Positions 57,668-64,000 of a DNA stretch of 64,000 bases are shown here, one piece after another; within the stretch, counting starts at the first letter, position 1, and every line of letters starts with the position of its first letter. The stretch comes from Eubacterium sp. AB3007. GTDB lineage: Bacteria; Bacillota; Clostridia; Peptostreptococcales; Anaerovoracaceae. The notes below the pieces were generated by a model that did not search any database, was not told where the DNA came from, and was given only the letters and a program-made list of their open reading frames with translations. The translations under genes and the position numbers were made by a program. The stretch is taken from NCBI RefSeq assembly GCF_000688015.1, contig NZ_JIAD01000001.1:868001-932000 (forward strand), in the 5' to 3' direction.

Positions 57668-59032
57668 CTACAGTCTGCTCACGCAGTCCTTGAAATGGTC
57701 ACCTCTCTGTTCAAAATTATTGTACATATCCCAGCTGGCACAGGCCGGCGACAACAGTACCACATCCCCTGGGGAGGCCAGCGCAGCCGCTGTTCGGACG
57801 CATTCCTCCATGTCCTTACAGAATGTATAGTCTCCATAGCCGATGGCATCACATGCCTCGCGGATAAAATGCGCGTCCCGCCCCAGAAGCACCAGATGCT
57901 TCACCTTGCCGGGGAACAATCTGACCAGCGTCCCAAAATCCTGTCCCTTCGAATCGCCACCGGCAATGAGGATGACGTCCCTCTCCATGGCCCGCAGCGC
58001 GATCTCGGTCGCGTCTGTATTGGTCCCCTTGGAATCGTTGTAATAGAGGACGTCGTCCACCTTTCCGCAGTACTCGATCCGGTGCGCGACTCCCGCAAAC
58101 TCCTTCACCACCCTGGTGATGACCGCCGGTTCGATCCCTGCAAAGTAACTGATGGCCGCAGCCGCCAGCACGTTCTGCACGTTGTGCATCCCGATGATCT
58201 TCAGGTCCCCGCGCGTACAGATCTCGATTTCCTTCTCGTCATCTCGCAGAACCAGCGTATCTCCGCGCAGAAATGCGCCGAAGGGAAGCTCTTGCTTTAC
58301 ACTGAAGGGCACGATCCTGGCTCGGCATCCTTCTGCCAGACTGAAACAAAGCCTGTCATCCTGGTTGATCACCAGATACCCGGCTTCCGTCTGGTTGGCA
58401 AAGATCTTCGCTTTTGCCTTCCCATATGCCTCCATGGTGTGGTGACGGTTCAGGTGATCCGGGGTCAGGTTCAGAATCGCTGAGACCACCGGCTTGAAGT
58501 ACCTGGTGGTTTCCAACTGAAAACTGCTGCACTCCGTCACGAGCCAATCCTTCTCACTGGACTCGGTAGAAGCATTGATGACCGCTGTGCCGATATTCCC
58601 GACCACATAGGTTCCGCGACCGGCTGCCCGAAAAATCTCTCCCACCAGCGTTGTGGTCGTGGTTTTCCCGTTGGTTCCGGTGATAGCCACGTAGTTCCCC
58701 TTGCCGACACGGTAGGCGATTTCCAGCTCTCCGATGATCTCTGCCCCCTTCTCTTTTCCTTCTTGCACAAAACCGAGCTCCGGGCTGGCACCCGGACTCA
58801 GAATGATCTGGTCAAAAGCTCCCATGTCAGGTGGCATGCTGTCCAGATAGAACGTCACACCCTGTCCCCTGTAGAAAGTCAGGAGATTGCTGTCGATCTG
58901 CGATTCTTTCTTGGCGTCCTGGACGCTAACTTCCGCGCCCATACGAGCCATCACTCTGGCCGCGGCCTGTCCGCTGCGACCGAACCCGACCACCAAAACG
59001 CGGTTTCCTTTCATGTTGTCAAGATTACTCAT
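57668..59032 (-). CDS. murD: UDP-MurNAc-L-alanine:D-glutamate ligase
   Basis: This 454-residue Mur ligase has the Rossmann-like N-terminus VLVVGFGRSGQAAARV and the ATP loop ITGTNGKTTTTTLVGEI. ECSSFQLET follows, with NLTPDHLNRHHTMEAYG and YNDSKGTNTDATEIAL (the carbamylated-Lys region is between). Length is normal. It is followed by ftsW after 19 bases and preceded by mraY after 25 bases. Confidence 0.96.
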   Translation of the reverse strand: MSNLDNMKGNRVLVVGFGRSGQAAARVMARMGAEVSVQDAKKESQIDSNLLTFYRGQGVTFYLDSMPPDMGAFDQIILSPGASPELGFVQEGKEKGAEIIGELEIAYRVGKGNYVAITGTNGKTTTTTLVGEIFRAAGRGTYVVGNIGTAVINASTESSEKDWLVTECSSFQLETTRYFKPVVSAILNLTPDHLNRHHTMEAYGKAKAKIFANQTEAGYLVINQDDRLCFSLAEGCRARIVPFSVKQELPFGAFLRGDTLVLRDDEKEIEICTRGDLKIIGMHNVQNVLAAAAISYFAGIEPAVITRVVKEFAGVAHRIEYCGKVDDVLYYNDSKGTNTDATEIALRAMERDVILIAGGDSKGQDFGTLVRLFPGKVKHLVLLGRDAHFIREACDAIGYGDYTFCKDMEECVRTAAALASPGDVVLLSPACASWDMYNNFEQRGDHFKDCVSRL

Positions 59033-59057
59033 TATCTCTATCCTTCTTTCTAAAATA

Positions 59058-60023
59058 CTATATCAGTGCAATCAGCAAAGTGAGCACGCAGAAGACTACC
59101 GTGGCCAGACAGAACATGAGCACCACCCTGGTCTCTTTCATGCCGCCCTCCTCAAAATGATGATGAAGGGGCGCCATCCGGAAGATCCTCTTCCCGCCGG
59201 TCGCCTTGAAGTATCCCACCTGCATGATCACGGAAACAGCCTCTGCCACGAACACCAGCCCCGCAAGCGGGATCAGAAGTTCCATCCGCGACAGGAGTAT
59301 GGCAGCGGTCATACCGCCCCCCAATGCCATGGACCCGGTGTCTCCCATGAATATCTGCGCGGGGTACTTGTTGTAGACCAGGAATCCGCCGCACGCTCCA
59401 GCCACTGCAATCAGGTAAACGGAGCTCTGGATAGCCCCCACCCTTGCCAGGATCAGCGCAAACGTCAGCGCAAAGATGATAGACACTCCGCTGCACAGAC
59501 CATCCATTCCATCGGTCAGGTTGACGCTGTTCGCCATCGCCACCATGACAAAGGCAACGAAGGGCACAAAACAGATACCAAAATCAACATACTTATCGAC
59601 GAAGGGAATCCATACCGTGCTCCCATTCTCAGTAAATGCCTGGATGTAGTAACCCAGGCCCAGCCCCAGGGCGATCTGGAGCACCAGCTTCTGCCATGCC
59701 CGCAGGCCCAGATTGTGCTTCTTCGCCACCTTGATGTAATCGTCCAGGAACCCGATGAGCCCGAACAGCAGACCAGCGGCGATCATGACCCACATATCTG
59801 TCCCGGGCTTTGTGCCGATCAGCGAAGCAAAGATGATCGTCAGGTAGATGGCGATACCGCCCATAGTAGGGGTACCTTGTTTCTTTAGATGAGACTTGGG
59901 TCCCTCCTCACGAATAAACTGTCCAAACTGCCTGTGCTTGAGGATAGGAATCTCGATAGAGGTGAGTACGAGCCCCTCCAGAAACGCTACCACGATGATC
60001 AAAATGAACTGAAATACTTTCAT
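59058..60023 (-). CDS. mraY: phospho-MurNAc-pentapeptide transferase
   Basis: This 321-residue membrane enzyme makes lipid I. It has SHLKKQGTPTMGGIAIYL, LIGFLDDYIKVAKKHNLGL with the Asp pair, NSVNLTDGMDGLCSGV, FMGDTGSMALGG and MAPLHHHFEEGGMKE with the His triad. It has ten spans. murE and murF, usually just upstream, are missing, so mraY follows ftsI directly. Confidence 0.96.
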   Translation of the reverse strand: MKVFQFILIIVVAFLEGLVLTSIEIPILKHRQFGQFIREEGPKSHLKKQGTPTMGGIAIYLTIIFASLIGTKPGTDMWVMIAAGLLFGLIGFLDDYIKVAKKHNLGLRAWQKLVLQIALGLGLGYYIQAFTENGSTVWIPFVDKYVDFGICFVPFVAFVMVAMANSVNLTDGMDGLCSGVSIIFALTFALILARVGAIQSSVYLIAVAGACGGFLVYNKYPAQIFMGDTGSMALGGGMTAAILLSRMELLIPLAGLVFVAEAVSVIMQVGYFKATGGKRIFRMAPLHHHFEEGGMKETRVVLMFCLATVVFCVLTLLIALI

Positions 60024-60038
60024 AACGATTGTCCTCTC

Positions 60039-62018
60039 CTACTCCTTATATATGTACACCGTGCCGCCCTTGAAGACCTTGGTCCCGGCCTTCGGGTACT
60101 GGTCGACCACGGTAAACGCCTTCTTGTCGCCCGTATCCGGGCTGACCTTTGGCTTGAGTCCCGCACTTCGGATCTCCGCCTTGGCGCTGGAACTGTCTTG
60201 GTCAGTCACATCCGGCACATAGGTTGGCCCTACGTTGTTCTGCTCCTTTTCTTCCTTGGAATACTGAGGGCCGATCTCGTAGTAGGCCAATGCCTTCTCC
60301 AGGAACCGCCTGGCCACAGGCGCCGCCACCGTCGCACCGAAGTGCATTTTCTTTGGGTTGTCACCGATGACGAGAATAGCGAACTTGGGATCTTCCATGG
60401 GTGCCATCCCGATGAAAGAACAGTCCGTCTTGGATGTATAGTGACCGTTCTTTGCCTTGTTGGCCGTACCGGTCTTGCCTCCGATCCGGTAACCGGGGAT
60501 CTGCGCTCTGGTCCCGCCGCCTTCGTTAACGACGTATTCCATGATCTCTTTCATCTCATCTGCCGTCTTGGTGGAGAACACCTTGCGGACTGCCTTTGTC
60601 TTGAATTTCTTGACGACCTTCCCGTTCTTATCGGTCATCTCTGTAACGATACGAGGCTGCATGAGGACGCCATCGTTACCGATGGCACAAGCCGCTGTGA
60701 GCATCTGGATCGGAGTCAGCGCGATTCCCTGGCCAAAGCACATCGTCGCCAGTTCCACATCACCAACGCTGTCCTTGTCCTGGACCATCGCAGAGGTCTC
60801 TGCCGGCAGATCCACATGGGTCGGATCAGTGATCCCGAACATTTCCAGATAATTATAGAAGCGATCCTTTCCCAGTCTCTGTCCCAGCGCTACCTGTACC
60901 GGATTGCAGGAATTACCCACGGCTTCCACCAGGGATTGTTTGCCATGGGTCGCCGTACAGTTCAGCCGGATCCCTCCCACCGGAACAGACCCGACACATT
61001 CGAACCTGTCCGCAAGGTTGGTGACCCCTTCCTCCAGTGCGGAGGAGGTAGTTATCAACTTGAAAGTAGAGCCTGGCTCATACAGATCGCTGACGATGGG
61101 GTTGGTCCAGAGCCGGCTCAGGTACTCGCTCTGCTGGTCGGCGTTCATCTTCTCGAACTTTTCTTTTTCTTTCTTTGTGACAGGCTGCGAAGCATCGTTT
61201 GGATCGAAAGATGGCGTTGTCACCATGGCCAGAATATCCCCGGTCTTGGGATCCATAACCAGACACATCATTCGATCACACTTGGCCTTCTCCATCTGCT
61301 TCTTCAAAGCCTGTTCGGCGTAGTTCTGAAGGACGGAGTTGATGGTCAGGCGGACGTTCAGTCCATCCTTCGCCTTAAAATATCGCTGGCTTCCATAGGC
61401 CAACGTATCACCGTTCAGATCGGTGTCCTTGATCCATCTTCCGGACACACCGCTGAGGTAGTTGTCGAACTGGGCCTCGATGCCGGTCCTGCCAATATTA
61501 TCATCAGTGACACTCCCAAGCATTTGCGCGCCATTGGTCTCCAGCGGGTAATGCCGCCTGGTGCTGGCTACGATCTCGATGCCCTTCAGATCCATGCGCT
61601 TGATGGTGTCGATCTGTTCCTTGTTCAGATACCTGGCAACACGCCTGAGGCTGTCTGTTGAGGTGATCACTCCCTTCACCGATTCAAAATCCTTGTCCAA
61701 GATCACCGAAAGTCGTTGACTGTAATCCTCGATCTCCTCTGCCGTGTAGTTCTGCCGCATCAACTCCGGTCTGACCCAGATACTGTAACAGCGGACGCTG
61801 GTAGCCAGTTTTTCCCCGTTGCAGTCCAGTATATCGCCCCTGGCAGCCTCTACCGGCATATCCTTCATCTGCTGGTCGATGGCCTTGTCTGTGTACTCCT
61901 CCGCACGCACGATCTGGATCCATGCCAGACGGAAAGCAAGCAGGATCATCAAAAGCACCAGAAAGAAGAATATCAGCTTGATCCTGTTCTTATTCAGTTT
62001 GGTTACTTGTCTGCCCAT
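60039..62018 (-). CDS. ftsI: FtsI/SpoVD-type class B penicillin-binding protein with PASTA domain
   Basis: This 659-residue protein has one N-terminal span (about 13-31) and a PBP dimerisation domain. The transpeptidase has the nucleophile Ser in EPGSTFKLI, the SxN motif in VGNSCNPVQ and KTG in GGKTGTANK. A single C-terminal PASTA domain (YVPDVTDQDSSSAKAEI to GGTVYIYKE) follows, as in SpoVD and some PbpB proteins. It cross-links septal peptidoglycan. A promoter and a terminator hairpin lie between it and ftsL, so its expression may be set apart from the upstream genes. Confidence 0.94.
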   Translation of the reverse strand: MGRQVTKLNKNRIKLIFFFLVLLMILLAFRLAWIQIVRAEEYTDKAIDQQMKDMPVEAARGDILDCNGEKLATSVRCYSIWVRPELMRQNYTAEEIEDYSQRLSVILDKDFESVKGVITSTDSLRRVARYLNKEQIDTIKRMDLKGIEIVASTRRHYPLETNGAQMLGSVTDDNIGRTGIEAQFDNYLSGVSGRWIKDTDLNGDTLAYGSQRYFKAKDGLNVRLTINSVLQNYAEQALKKQMEKAKCDRMMCLVMDPKTGDILAMVTTPSFDPNDASQPVTKKEKEKFEKMNADQQSEYLSRLWTNPIVSDLYEPGSTFKLITTSSALEEGVTNLADRFECVGSVPVGGIRLNCTATHGKQSLVEAVGNSCNPVQVALGQRLGKDRFYNYLEMFGITDPTHVDLPAETSAMVQDKDSVGDVELATMCFGQGIALTPIQMLTAACAIGNDGVLMQPRIVTEMTDKNGKVVKKFKTKAVRKVFSTKTADEMKEIMEYVVNEGGGTRAQIPGYRIGGKTGTANKAKNGHYTSKTDCSFIGMAPMEDPKFAILVIGDNPKKMHFGATVAAPVARRFLEKALAYYEIGPQYSKEEKEQNNVGPTYVPDVTDQDSSSAKAEIRSAGLKPKVSPDTGDKKAFTVVDQYPKAGTKVFKGGTVYIYKE

Positions 62019-62042
62019 GCTTCGTAACTCTCTCCTATTACC

Positions 62043-62083
62043 AAAAAAAGCCAGACAGATCGTTTCCTATGTATTTGTCTGGC
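62043..62083 (-). terminator. terminator or attenuator between ftsL and ftsI
   Basis: On the minus strand GCCAGACA and TGTCTGGC form a perfect 8-bp stem with an 18-base loop, followed by seven T's (complement of 62043-62049). It is inside the division cluster, 25 bases before the ftsI start, and just below a promoter. It may tune FtsI expression. Confidence 0.8.
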
Positions 62084-62095
62084 ATTCCGTATTCA

Positions 62096-62123
62096 ATTGT
62101 AAAACAAATTGTGATTTTTTCAA
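62096..62123 (-). promoter_or_regulatory. internal promoter ahead of ftsI
   Basis: On the minus strand TTGAAA (complement of 62118-62123) and TACAAT (complement of 62096-62101) are 16 bases apart. The -35 begins 3 bases past the ftsL stop. A transcript from here would run straight into the 62043-62083 hairpin. Confidence 0.65.
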
Positions 62124-62126
62124 GGG

Positions 62127-62453
62127 TTAATTGTAAGCTTCTTCCCGAATGGCTGCCGCAAAGTTCTTTTTCGGCTTGTCGCTGTCCTTCAGCGGCTGGC
62201 AGTTGGCAGCCGTAGGGTATTCCATCCCAAGACGATCCTTGGCGATCTGCTCGATGGTACCGGCGCTGTTGGCCGAACTGATCTTCACGCCCAGCGTATC
62301 GATGTCACTGGCCAGTTGCTCATTCAACTCGTTGAGATTGTTGTTCTCACAGCGAATCTCCGCTGCCCATGCCCGCATGACCACCATGCCGACACAGATA
62401 AATCCGATCAACAAAATAGAAATGACCAGTCTTCTCTTATCCCTTGCACTCAT
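62127..62453 (-). CDS. ftsL: FtsL-like cell division protein
   Basis: This 108-residue bitopic protein has a short basic N-terminus (ARDKRRL), one span (about 9-29), and an extracellular coiled coil NNNLNELNEQLASDIDTLGVK. The FtsL-like end is IEQIAKDRLGMEYP. It forms a complex with FtsQ and DivIC. The position between rsmH and ftsI supports the call. The sequence is too short and variable for certainty beyond the position and pattern. Confidence 0.85.
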   Translation of the reverse strand: MSARDKRRLVISILLIGFICVGMVVMRAWAAEIRCENNNLNELNEQLASDIDTLGVKISSANSAGTIEQIAKDRLGMEYPTAANCQPLKDSDKPKKNFAAAIREEAYN

Positions 62454-62462
62454 GATTAACCC

Positions 62463-63398
62463 CTATATCTTCTCGCATACCCTGAGTTTGGCACTCCTCG
62501 CTCGCGGATTCTGTTCCTCCTCCTCTGCGCCTGGAATGATCGGCTTGCCGGTCACCTTTCTGACATCTGCAACCTTGCCACAAACACACACCGGAAACTC
62601 CGGCGGGCAGGTGCAGGGGTGGACTCTCTTCTGGAATTTCTCCTTCACGATCCTGTCTTCCAGAGAGTGGAAGGTAATGATACAGAACCGTCCCCCATGA
62701 TCGAGGACATCGAAATAGTCATCGATCGCATTCTCGAGCTGTCCCAATTCGTCATTGACCTCGATTCGAAGCGCCTGAAACGTCCGCTTCGCCGGATGAG
62801 GCCCGTTTCTTCTCGCCTTCGCAGGTATGGCAGCCTTGATGATCTCCACCAGTTCGCCCGTACTCGCGATCGGCTTGTCTCTTCTTGCTTTGTCGATGAA
62901 CTGCGCGATCCGCGCCGCCCATCGCTCTTCCCCGTATTTGCGTATGATCTCTGCGATCTCTCTCTGATCGTAGGTATTGACGATATCATACGCGGTGAGC
63001 GTATCCTCCTGGTTCATCCTCATATCCAGCGGCGCGTCCTGCATGTAGGAAAATCCTCTCTCCGCATTGTCCAACTGAAAAGAAGAAACCCCAATATCCA
63101 GAAGGGCTCCATCGATTCTCTCGATTCCCAATTCCGCAAGTACTGCCTTGATGTCGGCGTAACATGCTTGAACAAAGTATTTCCTGCAGGACATCCCTGC
63201 AAGTCTCTCCCTTGCCGCTTTCAGCGCATCCTGGTCTCTGTCGATGCCGATGAGCGTCCCTTCCCCCGAAAGGCGTTCACAGATGTGTACGGAATGGCCC
63301 GCTCCCCCGATCGTGCCATCCACATACACCCCATCCGGCCTGATATTGAGATTCTCTATGCACTGATCCAGCAATACCGGCACATGCTTGAAATCCAT
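62463..63398 (-). CDS. rsmH: 16S rRNA (cytosine-1402-N4) methyltransferase
   Basis: This 311-residue enzyme has HVPVLLDQCIENLNIRPDG, YVDGTIGGAGHS (SAM motif), LLDIGVSSFQLDNAERGFSY and ITFHSLEDRIVKEKF. It methylates C1402 in the ribosomal P site. It is 9 bases after mraZ and followed by ftsL, the standard order. Confidence 0.97.
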   Translation of the reverse strand: MDFKHVPVLLDQCIENLNIRPDGVYVDGTIGGAGHSVHICERLSGEGTLIGIDRDQDALKAARERLAGMSCRKYFVQACYADIKAVLAELGIERIDGALLDIGVSSFQLDNAERGFSYMQDAPLDMRMNQEDTLTAYDIVNTYDQREIAEIIRKYGEERWAARIAQFIDKARRDKPIASTGELVEIIKAAIPAKARRNGPHPAKRTFQALRIEVNDELGQLENAIDDYFDVLDHGGRFCIITFHSLEDRIVKEKFQKRVHPCTCPPEFPVCVCGKVADVRKVTGKPIIPGAEEEEQNPRARSAKLRVCEKI

Positions 63399-63407
63399 CT
63401 TACTGTC

Positions 63408-63839
63408 TTAGAAGTTATACTTGGCAAGTGCTTCCGAATAACCTCCGGTTCCCCTTCTGGTGCTGTCATCCGGGGAGTCCCAGACCTCCTTGGCCCAGAT
63501 CTCCACCTTGTTCATAGCACCCATGGTGATCAGATCCTTCTGTATGTGCGCGTAATCGATCAGTACCTGCGGTACGATGATCCTCCCCTGTTTATCAAAC
63601 TCGCACTCTGCCGCGTTGCTCATCAGGTCTCTGATGGCATCACGGACATCCGGATCCGACTCCGGCAGTTCAGCCATTCTCGTAACCAGACGTTCCCATT
63701 CGTCCATGGAGTAAATGTAGAGGCACGTATCCATCCCCTTAGTAAGGACGCATTTGCCTGCTAACTGGTCTCTGTGCTTTTGCGGCACGATCAACCTTTT
63801 CTTAGCATCTATGGAGTTGTGATACGTGCCCATGAACAT
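63408..63839 (-). CDS. mraZ: MraZ transcriptional regulator of the division cluster
   Basis: This 143-residue protein has two SpoVT/AbrB-like halves. The first has MGTYHNSIDAKKRLIVPQKHR with the DAKxR signature, and the second EFDKQGRIIVPQVLIDYA with DxxGR. It binds as a ring to repeats ahead of its own operon and represses it in several bacteria. The ATG at 63839 has GGGAG at 9 bases. Repeats and a promoter lie directly upstream. Confidence 0.96.
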   Translation of the reverse strand: MFMGTYHNSIDAKKRLIVPQKHRDQLAGKCVLTKGMDTCLYIYSMDEWERLVTRMAELPESDPDVRDAIRDLMSNAAECEFDKQGRIIVPQVLIDYAHIQKDLITMGAMNKVEIWAKEVWDSPDDSTRRGTGGYSEALAKYNF

Positions 63840-63879
63840 TTGGCTGAACTCCCTTATACCCCTTTATTGATACATCTTC

Positions 63880-63908
63880 ATAATACACCACACTCCCCCA
63901 CTTATCAA
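63880..63908 (-). promoter_or_regulatory. sigma-A promoter of the mraZ division cluster
   Basis: On the minus strand TTGATA (complement of 63903-63908) and TATTAT (complement of 63880-63885) are exactly 17 bases apart. The spacer contains an AGTGGGGGAG repeat, so MraZ binding there would block polymerase. The start site would be about 30-35 bases before the mraZ ATG. Confidence 0.75.
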
Positions 63909-63975
63909 TTCTTTTTTCCATTTTTTTGGGTATTATCCCCACTTTATTTCACAAAACAACACTTTCCTTCCCCAC
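63894..63975 (-). promoter_or_regulatory. MraZ-box-like GTGGGG repeats
   Basis: On the minus strand GTGGGG occurs three times: complement of 63970-63975 (CGTGGGGAAG), complement of 63937-63942 (AAAGTGGGGATA) and complement of 63896-63901 (AAGTGGGGGAG). MraZ is known to bind TGGGN- or GTGG-type repeats near its own promoter. Here one lies in the promoter spacer and two upstream, with wider gaps than in the published examples. Confidence 0.55.
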
Positions 63976-64000
63976 GAAAAAACCCCAAAACACTATATAT

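Noticed and set aside
59889..61661. 590-codon plus-strand frame opposite ftsI and mraY
   Set aside because: It covers two well-identified genes on the other strand; its composition is that of complemented coding sequence.
1..64000. tRNA or rRNA genes, CRISPR arrays, insertion sequences, prophage or integrase genes
   Set aside because: I looked on both strands and found no cloverleaf, no regularly spaced repeats, no transposase or integrase reading frames and no flanking target-site duplications.

Overview
The window is one contiguous stretch of a low-to-mid 50s % GC genome of a Gram-positive anaerobe, most likely a clostridial Bacillota. The case rests on a mraZ-to-ftsZ division cluster in Firmicute order, a DivIB-like FtsQ, a PASTA-bearing FtsI/SpoVD-type PBP, strong GGAGG ribosome sites, a DAHP synthase of the type I-beta class, a ferredoxin-dependent indolepyruvate oxidoreductase, several radical SAM enzymes, and Eubacterium/Lachnospiraceae-style surface repeats (GLUG, Fn3-like, bacterial-Ig-like). 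An amino-acid-fermenting Anaerovoracaceae (Clostridiales Family XIII) relative is my guess, at family level only.

Layout. 1-4105 (+): the end of a KdpD kinase, KdpE, then two TrkA/RCK proteins and a TrkH/KtrB channel, with four direct repeats in front of the channel genes. 4106-4568: a gene-free stretch holding two intrinsic terminators. 4569-9563 (-): phosphopentomutase, a broken zinc-uptake locus, a metallophosphoesterase, an unknown protein, and homocysteine synthase. 9686-11601 (+): a YibE/YibF-like membrane pair. 11748-13053 (-): a VanY-like lipoprotein peptidase and a small Cys protein. 13184-18379 (-): a promoter, a cobalamin riboswitch with a terminator that also hides the ribosome site, and two secreted proteins (NEAT-like plus DUF4430-like; FMN_bind plus GLUG). 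18362-25717 (-): an eight-gene aromatic amino acid operon (aroF-tyrA-aroA-aroC-pheA-CM-aroEK fusion-aroQ) preceded by a Phe/Tyr-rich leader peptide and a four-segment attenuator. 25766-26509 (-): an S4-domain protein. 26650-29220 (+): a Ca2+ P-type ATPase. 29295-32441 (-): YbjQ, an L,D-transpeptidase, a PatB/MalY lyase, a TSCPD protein and a flavodoxin-fold reductase. 32528-34663 (+): a PHP protein and a glutathionylspermidine-synthase-like ATP-grasp protein. 34991-63839 (-): an almost unbroken run of aminotransferase, iorBA, phosphatase, AEC transporter, TPR, two radical SAM proteins, argS, DUF523, mutS2, zapA, pheTS, an rRNA methyltransferase and the division/peptidoglycan cluster (ftsZ back to mraZ).

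How it works together. The aro operon makes Phe/Tyr precursors and appears to be tuned by ribosome stalling on Phe/Tyr codons; the ior/aminotransferase block degrades aromatic amino acids. The most novel-looking element is the B12-riboswitch operon. A secreted protein with a transcobalamin-like domain is encoded directly before a secreted protein with a covalent-flavin motif. This suggests, as inference only, surface capture and perhaps reduction of corrinoids.
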